Shown here piece by piece: positions 23,091-35,139 of a stretch of 64,000 nucleotides of DNA (the stretch's first letter is position 1; each line of letters begins with the position of its first letter). The notes beneath the pieces were generated by a model, which saw only the letters and a program-made list of their open reading frames with translations, was not told the origin of the DNA and did no database searches. The stretch is from Plectrocnemia conspersa. Lineage: Eukaryota; Arthropoda; Insecta; Trichoptera; Polycentropodidae. Made by a program: the position numbers and the translations under genes. The stretch is taken from assembly GCA_009617715.1 (NCBI GenBank), contig VTFK01000013.1, positions 62,001 through 126,000 on the forward strand, written 5' to 3'.

Positions 23091-25440
23091 CTCTCGTTAA
23101 TTCTTGCTGATATTAAAAAAAAATGAATGTTCAACGAATTGGCAGTTTATTATTCAGCTTTATAAAGTTTACGTTACAATAATTTAACTTCTTGCATACC
23201 ATGTGATAAAAACGATCAACATTTAATAATGGCAATCATATAAAGGAAAGGATTTATATTTTTCAAATTTTAATATCCACAACATACTCATACATGTGAT
23301 TTTAAGAATTCAATTCTTTAATCAACTTTCTTCACGGCAATATCAAATTATTAATTAACATATCGCGTTTTTCTCACGTTGCGGCTACGTGCGTGTCAAT
23401 TGTTGGCCATATAGGGCGCGTAGTTTGTGTTTAACAGCCAAATATTTACGACGCATTTCGTCACGCTCGGCGATTAATTTATTTTAAAAATTACTTAATT
23501 AAATTTTGAGTTCAATACGGAATTGTATTTATTAATACCCAAATCACTATATCATATTAAACATATATAACTTTTTCAACATCTACTTAGCATATGCCAA
23601 TATACGTATATAAGTAATATTATTTTTTAAATAAAAAATATAATTATTGAGGAAAATATAAATATAATTTTATATATTTATTCGCTTCTCAATTATTAGT
23701 AGAAAATAGTCTTTAAATAGCTTAAAATAACATGTTTGATACTTATTGTAAGAAACGTAATTAAGTAAAGAAACGGAGAAAGGAAGTTTATTATTGCAAA
23801 TAAATCATAACTTTTTAACCTTAACTTTACATATGACAACATTATTCACGAGACAAAAAATATATTTATAGAGGAAAATATAAATATTATTCATAAATAC
23901 ATATTATTTAAACATAGTCGTAAAAAACATTCACATACATTAACTAATAATATATTTAAAGGTAACTTATTGAACATACACATCACTCACTATCTTAGTC
24001 ATTAAACATTTTCTATATTTATTATTTTTTTGCTAATAATAATTTCATTTGTATTTTTTTTCACGACGATCTACTAATTATAGACACGGTTATGCATAAA
24101 TGATAAAAGAAATAGAATATACATCGACAAAAAACTATAAATAGTCATTCAGCTTAACCTTTGGAGCACGGCCATTACAAGGTTATGCAGAACGCAATGT
24201 TTACCTGATATTTACATCTTCCAAGTAAATTGCTTTAACCCGAAGTGTGTACATTGTTACGATCGATTCTAAGAACTTTTACACAAGCTATACAAGTACT
24301 CGTACTTTAGCGATTTTTTTTCATTTATAACCAAAACGAAGCTTGTTATTGAACATTACCAAAACATACAATTGGCAAATCGTGGCTATTATTTGGTTGA
24401 AGTATGTGTAATATCTAAATTTACAATCCCCAAAATTATGACAATACCAATTGAAACATCAATATAAATAAGAGTGGTGATACAAAAAAAAAACATTTTT
24501 AGAATTACAATATTTAGTTGGGAAATACGTTTATTTTTAATTACAAGTTTTCAATAAATTATTTAGTAATCTTTAAAATGTAATCTAAAATATTCCGACT
24601 CTTGAATCCTTAATTTTTTCCATTTCATTGACGTATGAGTAACGATATGTACCAGTCGCGCAATGGTGCACGCATCTGTATACGCATCGGCGCTATAAAA
24701 CAATGTTATATTAAATATATTTCAGTATGCTCAAAATATTTTCAGTCGCAGGAAGCTGAAATGTATAAAAAGTGATTCAATCTAGATTTCAAAAAATTTT
24801 TCACATTTATAATAAAATTTAATTTTTATTTTAGATTACAATCATTCATGACGTGGCGCCCCTCCTAATTTGGCGCCTATGTCACCTACATTATCAGCAC
24901 AGTTCAACGGGTTTTTTTATTGGACTATAAACTTTACGGATTATATAGAAATTTTGTTTGTTATTATTTTTGTCATATTTGCCAATCTGATTTAAAAATA
25001 AAATAATCTACAACACTTCTTGCTAAAAATGATTAGATATAACTGCGGCGCCAAAGATAAATATGATACACGTATATATCAACAGTGAACAAATCGTCAC
25101 AATATGTACGTATACAGAACCGTGGTAACAAATTGGGCCGATACCCAGGACGCCGATTAAAATTGGGTGGCAAAAGCGACTTCAAAAAATATTTATCACA
25201 GAATTTATATTATTTTAATGCGGCCCTGTATTTGTCACGTACACGGAAAACACTTGAGATGTTATCATAGTTTTTGACATGGTTGTTGTTCATAGTCACG
25301 ATGTTATCAAATTTTTGATAACTTTGCAACAATCAACATGTGCTTCAGCATTTCGGCATTTTATCAATAAGTTCTATTAGGTTTTTTTTTAGATAAATAA
25401 TCGTGCTTACTTATGTTACATGCTTGTTATCGTGATGGGT
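23091..25440. other. long AT-rich non-coding stretch
   Basis: Mostly AT-rich. A GAGGAAAATATAAATAT word recurs at about 23650 and 23871. A lone TTAACCTTTGGAGC near 24157 resembles the TTAA-type miniature element at 51324. GGCGCC words cluster at 24855-24885 and 25048. An open frame at 25085-25270 shows no domain and is not called. Confidence 0.45.
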
Positions 25441-25448
25441 ATGTATAG

Positions 25449-25803
25449 CGTTTTTTTGCCGTTGAACTTGAATATGTTATCGTTGATAAGGTTGGGATTA
25501 ATGGGTGAAATTTTAATAATGTATTACTGCCTTAAAGATTTGCGATCACGTTCCTTTAAAATATATATTTTTTCTAGGTCCTCATAGCTATCGCCGAAAA
25601 TATCATTGTGCTTGGCAAGTTTGAGAAGCTGGATGGCTCGGTCTAGGGAAGCATTCTCAAGCGCTGACGTTCTGTCGCGACGGTCAAGAATAACGGACGC
25701 GATCGTAACTCTCTAGGAGACTAATAAATTAATAAAATTTTACCCAATAATCCTAACCTTATCAACGATAACATATTCAAGTTCAACGATAAAAACCTGC
25801 ACT
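25449..25803 (-). mobile_element. inverted-repeat element enclosing a coding-like segment
   Basis: Two arms of about 75 bp (25449-25527 and 25720-25803) are near-perfect reverse complements, with the inner 48 bp differing at only a few sites. Between them lies almost exactly one coding-like segment (25524-25712, minus strand). The layout fits a TIR element that captured part of a gene, as in plant Pack-type elements. No target-site duplication is obvious, and no family could be assigned from the ends. Confidence 0.6.
25524..25712 (-). CDS. coding-like segment, possible captured last exon, unknown protein
   Basis: On the minus strand a 62-codon frame runs from AGAGTTACG to TAA (stop at 25526-25524). 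It begins right after CTCCTAG, which reads as a splice acceptor with TTATTAATTTATTAG upstream. The deduced residues include ASVILDRRDRTSALENA, then SLDRAIQLLKLAKHND, then IFGDSYEDLEKIYILKERD. The composition is clearly coding-like: mixed charged and hydrophobic residues, helix-friendly, and unlike the lysine/isoleucine-rich chance frames around it. There is no start codon, so it would be the end of a longer protein. I do not recognise the family. Its confinement between inverted arms suggests transposon capture or a transposon's own exon. Confidence 0.5.
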   Translation of the reverse strand, partial: RVTIASVILDRRDRTSALENASLDRAIQLLKLAKHNDIFGDSYEDLEKIYILKERDRKSLRQ

Positions 25804-26340
25804 CACTCTGCAAAGGAATCTGGAAAATATGACAACCCGGCTCTTTTCGATGGTGAAAGAAAGTCGATTATATTTCTGTAAATACTAATCGGAACGACAA
25901 TTTTCATGGCTAAAAATTTCTGGTGTGCACTATCATTGTTTTTTTAATAAATTATATAAATATTGTTTGTATAATGGCAATCATGACGCATCGGTGAAAC
26001 CTATCATGATTTGTAAAAAAAAATAGTATCTAAAATCTTATCTTTAGTTAACTCGTACTTATTATTATTTATTCAAGAAATTATATTACGATATTAAAAA
26101 CTATATAAGATGCCATTTTCCCCATGAGGCCCGGAATCATTGTTTTTCAGGGCCCGGGTTCGCTCTCGGCGGCCCTGTACATATCACCGACTTTGTCATT
26201 ATTTTGTGTTTATTATCCTTTGTTTAGGTGCCCTTATCAGTCCATATAAAATATCATTACGCATGTTTGTAAAACGCTGGCGTGATGAATAAACTTGTTC
26301 TGCAAGTCACTAATATTTATAACAGTTATGTTATTAATAA
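25804..26340. other. non-coding stretch with GC-rich hAT-like words
   Basis: CAGGGCCCGGGTTCG near 26157 followed by GCGGCCCTG near 26168 resembles paired hAT-type ends very close together. No element body is visible. Confidence 0.3.
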
Positions 26341-26343
26341 GTG

Positions 26344-26385
26344 ATTGTCGTTGAGAATTAGTCACAGCTAATTCTCAACAACAAT
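26344..26385. repeat. perfect-type hairpin, 18-bp arms and 6-nt loop
   Basis: Arms 26344-26361 and 26368-26385 are complementary with one mismatch, around the loop TCACAG. The arm core is GTTGAGAATTAG. It is strong enough to fold in RNA or extrude in DNA. Function unknown. It lacks the length of a typical microRNA precursor. Confidence 0.8.
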
Positions 26386-26456
26386 ATTTTTTTTCGTGAC
26401 AATTAGTAGAAGACCTACCCCTAACCCGTTTCGAAACCTTCCGCGATAAAACTTTA

Positions 26457-26538
26457 ATGGAAGCAGGAAAGAATCACCACGTTTCACTAAACATTCACAG
26501 CCACGGGATCGATCAACAACATAAAATAAGTGACATCG
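26457..26538 (+). CDS. weak candidate first coding exon
   Basis: An ATG opens a frame that starts MEAGKNHHVSLNIHSHG and runs 27 codons to a good splice donor, ATCG followed by GTAAGC at 26539. Composition is less AT-driven than surrounding sequence. The ATG context is poor (T at -3), and the frame also continues through the donor to 26753. There is no recognisable domain. Chance is a real alternative. Confidence 0.2.
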
Positions 26539-26759
26539 GTAAGCTTTATCGATACTATGTATATATGAAAAGTCGTCTGATTTTTCAGTTTCGATTAGTC
26601 ACGTGTATTGATTGTTCCGCACAATTTATTTTAAAATTACGTATCCTGCGCAAAAATGTACATGAGTGGCATTTGCTCAAAGGTCAAAAGGTCCCGCATT
26701 TGAGTCATCTCTACAGCGTTGGAGATGAACTCAATTTCGCAGAATTTCAGTGATCGCAA

Positions 26760-28344
26760 TGAGTAATGTATTGTTGGCTGCGAAGCAAACACAAAATTTA
26801 AATATCATTTTAACTGAAGTACCGGTGTCGGTTTTCCCGGAATTGCGTAGTGAAAAAAGGAAACCGCACGTCCTTTTATTGCGATTTGTTTTATCCACCT
26901 ACGAGTAGGTCAAAACTATGCGACCTAAAATTTAAAAAAATTATTTAGTGTATCTTCATCATTCTCGGTGTTAGAGTAACCGATCAAATCAGATAATTAT
27001 TCTTATGCAAAAAATGTTGATACACATACTATATTTAGGCCATACACTTTTAAATATACCAGAATATGTGAGTGGGAAAAATGTTGATGATACAATGTTG
27101 ACGCAAAACAATCTCACGTGAATGTGCGTTTTATCTTATCTGATATTGGGAATGTGTTTAAATGACGATTGTATTCATCCGGGTAATATAAATGCTTGTT
27201 TATCTGGTACGTAGATGTGTTTATTTACTAAATAAATATTTTGATACAATTTTAATTTATAAAATGTTATTTTGTTACAAATATTAATCGCAAAATGTGT
27301 AAAAATAACTTACATAATAGCAAGTTTATGGACTTGAGGAAAATATATTACATTTAATTAAATTGTTACTTAGTTTCGGAAAATTAAAATTAATTATCGA
27401 AAAAACATAAATAAAGACTAAGGAAAAATGTGTTAATTGGCATACATCCGAGCTTCAAAATTTTAGACATGTTTACATTAGCAAATTGATGATTATTTTT
27501 ATATTTTTTATATCAAAAATACCTTTGTAGTTGGGATACCAATTTATCGTATATTTTTCTTCGATTTTTAATAGTGATCTTGTTTTTAAAACTATAGCTG
27601 AATCATGCTGTGTTCTACTTAATGCACTTAAATCATAGAAATTACATTGTATTTGTTTGAACATTAGTGTAATACTTATGTACTTGAGATTAAGATAAGG
27701 ATTAAGTAAATAATTAACTAACTAAACGCGTAGTTCTGTTATTTTTTTGATATTTTAATTGTTGAGAGTATGAGAGATCTATGTATAATATAATATAATC
27801 AGGGGTAAAAGTAAGACGAAGCTTTTCAGAACGCCGTTCTAGTAAAATATTTAAAATCAGAATTTGTACCCAATATAAAACACATTTTTTACATTTTCAA
27901 CTTATTGGAATGCTGCGAATGTTGATAATGAAACGAACAATTTTTTTCTAAATTTTACAACATTAAAGTATTTATGAAATGGTAATAATTTTTAGAATTG
28001 TTCAACGACTTGTTCTCAAAACCAAATAATATTTACTCTGTTTTGAAGTGATGCATGAGTAAAGACTAGGGTTTTCAATTATTCACAGTTTTCTACTATT
28101 CGAATATTGAATCAAAAATGAATGAAGTATTCGAATATATTCGTAATTTTTAATGGTGTTAATTTATTTAACCAATTAGTGCACAAAATCAGTTAATTTC
28201 CTGTAAAATATTATTGAATTACACACTAATTAAAAAATTAATCATTACTTTAATAATTTAAATTTTATAAAATATTACGCATAATACAATGCTGATTTAC
28301 TGATGAGAAAGGAAAATGCTTAATTAATTATTTTACATACTTTT
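26760..28344. other. AT-rich non-coding stretch
   Basis: ACTAGGGTTTTCAATTATTC at 28067 followed by repeated TATTCGAATAT words to 28150 looks like a degraded hAT-type end. Nothing else supported. Confidence 0.4.
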
Positions 28345-28700
28345 TGATCAAAGACTTCATTTCAGCTTTTTCAAATCAGCTGCGATTGAATTAATTTACC
28401 AAAATTTATGGAACATTTTAAATACATAATTTTATTGAATTAATCGTATATACATTAGCTAATAATGCTTTTAAATTCATAAATTTAATTTTAAGCGCGA
28501 TCGAAATATTGTACTGATTAAAAAATATTTGCGTCTTAAAACAACAAATACAAGAACATAACACGAATTTTGCAACACACGCCTATTTTTGAGATAAGCG
28601 TTAAACGATAATAAAGAGTGGGACATTTTGTTTCTTTCAATGAACGAATTCTGCGAATTTCTGTTATAGTAGACACGCCGAAAAATCTATTCAAAAATGT
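28345..28700 (-). repeat. dispersed repeat family B, copy 3 (inverted)
   Basis: Reverse complement of landmarks from 19345-19715: TCTACTAT-AC-GAAATT-GC, the ATCGTTTAACGCTTATCTCA word shared with copy 2, the TTTGTTGTTT word, TTTAAAATGTTCCA and TTCAATCGCAGCTGAT. The order is preserved, so it is a true inverted copy. Confidence 0.7.
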
Positions 28701-29286
28701 TTTTCTATAATTATTTTAATGGTTTGGGGAATATTATTTTGTAATAAAAAATAGTCTCTACCAATACTACCAACGCTTTAAATCAGGACTATTTTTCACT
28801 TTAGAAATTGAATCGAAAATATCGATAAGGAAGAAGGAACACAAATAGTCACTCTTAATCAACTTTAAGTTATCTAATATTATTAGTTTTAATGTTACGA
28901 AACAGTTTGGTAACATACGAAAAGATAACAGCACTGGTGACAGACAATACCAGTCAAAAAGTGACCGCAACTTCGCAATAAACTAATGAACAAGAAAACC
29001 CCAAGGCAAGAAAATATTAATTGATATTAATATTCTTTGAGATATTTAGACATTTGGAATTTCACTTTAATTTGAATAAAAATACAAAGTTTAATGATCA
29101 TTATTTTAGTTATGTGTATTATTTTTTCAAAGAAAACTGTTTAATTACAAAACTTTAGCTTTTCAAACTTCTGTAGCAATTAAAATATCATATGGCATTA
29201 AAAACTGCTATCTATATTTTAATAAATTAGTGAATTAGTTACCCTAGCTTTTCTATATGAATAAATCAGATTAAATATTATTTAAT
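28701..29286. other. AT-rich non-coding stretch
   Basis: Nothing supported. A minus-strand frame at 28767-28970 has no domain. Confidence 0.5.
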
Positions 29287-29360
29287 AGAAAAGTTGCAGT
29301 GGGCACGCTCGTTGCCGAGCGTTCCCACTGCGACGGGCCGACACGATTTTATTGCTTTTG
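29287..29360. repeat. foldback family terminus with GC-rich hairpin
   Basis: GCAGTGGGCACGCTCG and CGAGCGTTCCCACTGC form a 16-bp stem with one mismatch around TTGC (29294-29329). The family word ACGATTTTATTGCTTTT follows. It is the same terminal structure as at 57270-57330, in a detached copy. Confidence 0.7.
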
Positions 29361-29519
29361 CTGCTTTAAATTTAATTTAAATGACATTTTAATATAATTT
29401 TTTTTTAGTAAAACGCTTGAAAAGAATTGAGTTTTAAAAAATCCCTGCTTTTAAGCAATACAGGCATCATCAGTTTTTGTAGTTTTTAACCATAGAACAA
29501 ATAAAATGTATGGATTTGA

Positions 29520-29630
29520 AAAAATATATTTTTTTCCGGTACTATCGGTATTTCATTCTGTAATACCGGTAGTATCAAAGGCCGATTTTGTCTCAATACC
29601 GGTATTACCGGTTTAACAAACCCTAATGTT
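29520..29630 (-). repeat. possible hAT-type end with ACCGGTATT repeats
   Basis: Several inverted ACCGGTA and TACCGGT words (29536-29613) are followed by AAACCCTAAT. On the minus strand this reads ATTAGGGTTTG and then palindromic ACCGGTAATACCGGT. The start AGGGATTGCAATACCGCGG near 56973 is similar. Probably ends of one hAT-type family. Confidence 0.35.
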
Positions 29631-31220
29631 GATGCAACAAGAACAAAAGAGACACTTCTATTTATAACGTTAAATTATAAATATAAAAAAGAAATGTATA
29701 TTGTAGTATACATAAATTTTTACTTTATTCTCTAAATTAATTAATTGAATGTCATAAATCGGTATGAATATTAAATATAAATTTGGTTGTTAATTCGTTG
29801 CTATTTCTATAGCCATAGAGTCGTAAAAGACTGAGCGCTTATTATCGAGAAATACTTTTTAGAAAATTTTTTTTTAATAAAACTATATTTTTCATGATAA
29901 CATCCATAACTGAAACATAATCTTGAAATGATAGATATAACATACGTTTTATATTAGGTTGGTATATTTATATATTTTAATGTGCTCCTTTTAAAATCGC
30001 CTGATTCTTCTGCTGCATGGTGTATTATACTTTTAAGTCAATGGGGTTAAGGTTTACATCTTCAAACATACAATGTACATTTATATTGTCAACAGTTTTA
30101 TGTGTACATTTTTGCCTAATTGCGTTGTAGATACAATGTGTATGGAAAATACGTATAAAACCAGACGGTAAAACCCGTGTCTAGCTGTTAGATTACATAT
30201 AAAAATTACCAAATACTTAATTAAGTATTATAGTTCACATTTAATTAATTAAAACCATGCATTATTTACCGCAGTAGCATCAAAGCACTAAAAAAAATGA
30301 GTAAATATTTACATTATTATTATAATGGCAACATAAATTATGCCCCCCTCCTATTGATTTATTTAAACAATTAAATAATGGGAAATATGCGACACAAGCT
30401 TTTGAAAGTATCTATAATAATTATATGTGACTTGTAGATCTAGTTTCTTATCAATTGAGAGAAAATATAGGTTCTTATCAAATAGTTTTTTATTAATAAG
30501 CTTTTTGTTGTTTTAGACTGATTGATTAATCATTACAATCTTCTAATTTTGACAATCTGTTATGAGTTATGATACCGAAAATTGATTTTTTTATATACAA
30601 TGTAACTCAAAAGTGACTTACTTTACAAAGAAGACGATGTCTGTGTTAATATCAACTTGGTTATATATTGAGGAACTTTTCGCGTCAGAAGTTAATGGCG
30701 GATGAATGAGGCGCGCTAAAACCGTGTTGCTGGTCCACTAAGGCATATCCAAAAATCATATTCCCTTAAATTTAATTAAATGTTAATTTTATTTACATAA
30801 TAGCAATATTGTTTCAATAAAAATAAAATGCACTGAATTCAAAATTATTCGTTCGAAATTTGTATTTATTTGATAATCACTAAACGAATGTCGATTTTTT
30901 TTAATTAAAGTTTTAATCGTCAATCGTGCTTTGTTCGTTAATGCAACACTTTCTAGATGGGACAAAAAGCAGACGGACATATAGAATCAAAGCTTTCAAG
31001 AAAAGGTAAATCTGTAGAAAGATAAAATATTTTAAATCAATAAAATAAAAATATCCGTTTAAAGTGTTTTTTTTTATTCTATTCAAAAAAACGACATTCA
31101 TTACCGGATTACCTAAAAATAAAACAAATGAATATGTTGTCCTAAATCATAGTATCGTTGCATATACATATGTGACAGTTTTAATCTTCATAACAGCATC
31201 ATCAATAGATTTACCTAAGT
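29631..31220. other. AT-rich non-coding stretch
   Basis: No gene or repeat recognised. Short minus-strand frames near 30789-31101 are AT-driven and not called. Confidence 0.45.
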
Positions 31221-31233
31221 CATACGCAGAAAA

Positions 31234-31260
31234 ATGGCGAACAAACCAGATGTCGCAAAG
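31234..31260 (+). CDS. weak candidate mini first exon (MANKPDVAK)
   Basis: ATGGCGAACAAACCAGATG and the following bases encode nine residues ending in AAG immediately before GTAAGC, a strong donor. The start context is good (A at -3, G at +4), and an in-frame TAA lies 18 nt upstream. It could be a short coding first exon. It is only 27 nt, so chance is likely without transcript support. Confidence 0.2.
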
Positions 31261-31479
31261 GTAAGCGATTTATAGTAAGCTTTCTCGGTAAATTGTTTAT
31301 TGTATTGTAATAGTAATAAGCATTCGATATAAAGATAAACGTCTCTCAAGTACATAATCTGCATAGTATATTTGAACAATCTTGGAATGTTCTGCTCTAA
31401 GCCATTTTGGGTAGAACTGATATTTTTAATTTGTTATTTTTAATTAATCCAAGAAAATACACTCTTATATTATTATATT

Positions 31480-31712
31480 AATTGTAGAAGTATTTATTTC
31501 TATATTGGAATTGTTGGATATATTCCTAGGACAATCCGCAAAAATAAAAATGTAGCCGATTTCCTCAGTGGAATAAAGAAACACATTCGTGCATTAAAAA
31601 TTAATATTGTTATATGATATATTCTCTTTATGGTTATATTATATTTTACATATTTCGATTAAATTTGTTTATCTATATTAGCTAAATAAATTAATAAATT
31701 AAATTGAAATTA
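31480..31712 (+). mobile_element. third copy of the non-LTR retrotransposon, 3' end
   Basis: The segment reads GIKKHIRALK in place of KWNKKHLRTYRNK at the end of copy 1, followed by the tail signature TATTAGCTAAATAAATTAAT. It is 5'-truncated and interrupted. Confidence 0.65.
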
Positions 31713-32259
31713 TATGCGATTTAACTCACTGTTTTAGAACTATGCGGTTTTGAAGAATTATGGGAAGCATTCCTAATTTTTTGCTGTTTTTTTTATGCGG
31801 TATCCTGTGGAGGGTATCTACCGCATAAAAAGAGTGTAATGTATTATGACGCAGGTATAGTGACTTTTAGACAATAAATATTTTCATTTTCCCTATGAAC
31901 TATTTTGGTCAGCCGTCGCAGTGGGAACGCTCGGTAACGATTTTATTGCTTTTGACGTGAATTTTCGACTTCTGAGAAGTGATAATTGTTTTTGCGCCTC
32001 CCTATTGCCCACTATTAGGTTTGAATATACTTTTATTAGCCCTCTTAAGGATGGCATTTTTAAAACATAGTGTAATATTAAACATCTTATGAGAGATGAG
32101 TTGGCTTAGTTTGTATTTTGGACTTGACCGAATAAAAGTTCTAAAATTATAAATATTTTTAGCTCTTCCGTTAGGTTAGGTTTGGATTTGAACAGCAATG
32201 GACATTTCGCCACCGTCATATAGAGTTTCATAGACATTTTAGAGCATCAGTTAAATTAT

Positions 32260-32317
32260 ATTTTCGCTAGTAGAAATATATTTCAACTAGCGAAAATACA
32301 ATTTCTACTAGTGAAAA
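32260..32317. repeat. three-arm alternative hairpin
   Basis: The arm 32260-32277 can pair with 32286-32297 (12 bp) or with 32301-32317 (one mismatch in 17). The two pairings are mutually exclusive. It lies inside the foldback element. Confidence 0.65.
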
Positions 32318-33179
32318 TGTATTTGGAATATTTTTTTACCTTTATATTATTTATTTAATAATCATTTGTTATTATTGCCGTTAGCATTTAACTAGTAGTT
32401 TTTATATAAGTTGTTTATTAACGGAATCGAGTGACATTTTATTCTTTCGCGATGTTTGCTTTTTAGTTTATCGAAGTATTCAGGATCACCTTTATATATG
32501 ATATCCTTCAGTATGAACAATGTATCGTACAACTGAAGGACTGCTCTCGATTAAAATAAAAAATTAAGTCTAATTAATCCTTGCGGCGTTAGAGCACTAT
32601 AATAGGTCACAAAATAATAAATATATGACAATTGATTCACGATACGGAATTTAATGTTCTTAAAATATAATGTATTTATATACATATATTGAATTTAATT
32701 AAAAACAGTAATTTAATTTATTTAAAGAAAATATGTACGTATGTATATCTAAAAACAAAAGTTTTTATGACTTTTTGACTTCTAAAGGTTAAAAGACCTT
32801 CTTTGCAAAGCGATAGAGTTAAATAGATACATATTATAAATTGTTACAGTTATCATTTTGCAATTATTTGTAGCAGCAACATTATAAAAAAAAACATGGC
32901 CGGCATCCGCCAAGTTAACCTAAAAAAATTGGCATCCCTCAAAAGCGCATCGCAACGGCATGCACCGCGCTCGCGCAAATATCGCAAATAAACAAACGCA
33001 CGTGATTTTTTGTTCCGATCTTTGAAAACAAATGAATCTTAATTTTCAATTTTTAAATATCCGTATTGATTATTTTTCATACACTATGTTTGAATTTAAA
33101 AAAAAATTATAAATAATTTTTATTATGTTTTGTGTAAAAAATAAACGAACCGTGCATATTTTTCCTTAAAAACATCTTT

Positions 33180-34570
33180 GTTTATCGTTGAAAATAAACG
33201 GTGGGTCTACTTTTATGTGCGCCATTTTAAATAACTGTGAACAGTCGTTAATGTATTAATTTTCATAGTAAAAAAATAATATTTTTGCTTATGTATTTGC
33301 CCTTATTTTTACGCGTATACATATGTACATTAAAAATAAACAGTCGGGCGCACCGCGTAAAAAATATTTGAGTGATTTAATTTCTGTGTATGTAAACAAA
33401 AATGCAAAAATCTATTTTTAAACGCGGCCACATTGAAAAAAAAATACTAATTTTGTTTGTAAATTTTGAATTTTCATTAATTTGTTTTCGTTGATTTGTT
33501 TGTAAGCAAATGATTCGAGTTGTCGGGCTACATTTAACGGCGCAATCGATTTGCTAAAAAGAAAAATATACTATTTTTGTTTGTAAACAAATAAATCGTC
33601 GCGCGTAAATTTTGTATTTTATTTGATAGAAATAAAAACACTATAATGCTTCGCTGTGAGGAATTTCGCGTTAAAATAAATAGTCGGGCTACTTTTGAGA
33701 GCGCAGTATAAAAAAAAATCGTAGTAAAAATTATTTAAATGATAAATTTGTTTTGTAAACAAACAAATCCTCGCATTTGAATTTGTAGTCTTCATTGATA
33801 AAAATCAAAACATTATTGAATTTCGTGTTAAAATAATGAACAGTTATTTTCATTGCTATTTTTGTTTATAAACATTGTATTTTCATTAATAGAAATAATA
33901 TGAACAATACTACTTTTGTTTGTAAAGAAACGAATCGTTGCATTTTTATTGATTGAAATACAAAAGCTTATATACTTTGTTGTGAGGAATTTCGCATGAA
34001 AATAAATTGTCATGCTACTTTTAAAAGCGCCGTATAAAACTATTTTTGCTTGTAAACAAATGAATCGTCGCTCAAAAATATACAAATGCTCGTGATTTTC
34101 GTAGTTTTTACAATCGTAGTTGAGAGATAGATTTTGCTTGTAAACAAACTAATTGTCTCGCATGATTTGTTTTAATAATTTAAATAATAACGTTTCGTGT
34201 GAAAATAAATAGTCGGGCTATTTTTAAACGCGCCATATCGATCAAACAAAACCTTGAGTTGTTTATATACCTATGAAACAAATGCGTAGTGGAATAAAAT
34301 ACTATTTTCATATCTGTCTGTAAACAAAAATGAATCGCCGCGCGTAAATATTGATTTTCATTCATTGAAATCAGACTACTTTTAAACGCGCCATATATAT
34401 ATTTTTTAATTTTATGTTTGCATCAATAGTAAATATATTTAATTTTGTATGTAAACAAACATTTTTATTTTATGTAATAGTAGGGTTACTTTTAAGTTCG
34501 CATACAAATTAAAGGAAATATATTACTTATGAGCGCGCTATGTTTGTAAACAAACGCGCGTGATTATAGT
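33180..34570. repeat. degenerate tandem array, unit about 160 bp, rich in GTAAACAAA
   Basis: About nine diverged units. Block 1 is TTTGTTTGTAAACAAA followed by an ATGAATCGTCGCGCG-like word. Block 2 is a GTGAAAATAAATAGTCGGGC-like word followed by TACTTTTAAACGCGCCAT. Block 2 starts near 33190, 33331, 33520, 33668, 33828, 33997, 34199, 34374 and 34485, spacing 111-202 bp. GTAAACAAA occurs exactly eight times here (for example near 33391, 33584, 33757, 34052, 34140, 34320, 34451 and 34544). This is the core bound by forkhead (FOX) proteins. The sites are inherited with the unit, so binding is only a hypothesis. Confidence 0.75.
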
Positions 34571-35139
34571 AGTGAAGAAGATACTATTTTAACCTTTAGA
34601 AGTCCAAAGGCATGTATGTATATCACGCCCATAATGGTTTTACCATTGCAGTCCAAAAGGCATCTATGTCAAACCCATTATATTTTCTGGAGCCATTTTA
34701 AATGAGTTTATGATACATATGTTTGTCTGCACTTCGCTGTTACACTATGTTAAAAATACGATAGCTATCCATACTACGGACTTATATCAAAGTATATTCA
34801 AATCGAATTTTGGTCAATAGGAGTGCGCAAAAACAATTATCACTTCTCAGAAGTCAAAAGCAATAAAATCATGTCGGCCGTCGCAGTGGGAACGCTTGGT
34901 AACGAGATTCGATTCTCACTTATTTTAAGTCGTAATATTGTTTTAAAACGCAGAAATGTCATTTAATGCAAAATACTAAGAATCTTCATGCAATCGAAAT
35001 ATTACATTTGACATTTTGAGCATGCAAGATTATTGACGGCTGTCTGATTTATAGCACTATTATTTATTTACTAATATTTTTTTTTTTTGATATGGCATAT
35101 TTTTAAAAATATTTTCGGCATAGAGTTGAGACTGATTTT

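Larger units (their letters stand above)
31912..34905. mobile_element. 3-kb foldback-like element with internal repeat array
   Basis: Outer arms of about 120 bp are inverted copies of each other: 31912-32030 and 34790-34905. They share GCAGTGGGAACGCT, ATTTTATTGCTTTTGAC, CTTCTGAGAAGTGATAATTG and TTTTTGCGC. An inner perfect 18-bp inverted pair lies at 32777-32794 and 34587-34604. Between the inner arms sits a degenerate array (33180-34570). No transposase-like frame is present. Long nested inverted repeats around an array resemble foldback (FB) elements, which are known from Drosophila, but this family is not one I recognise. Related pieces occur near 12862, 23043, 29287, 51120 and 57187. Confidence 0.7.

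Noticed and set aside
25085..25270. 61-codon plus-strand open frame with a GRYPGRRLKLGGK segment
   Set aside because: No domain, no splice signals, and composition changes back to AT-rich background within it.
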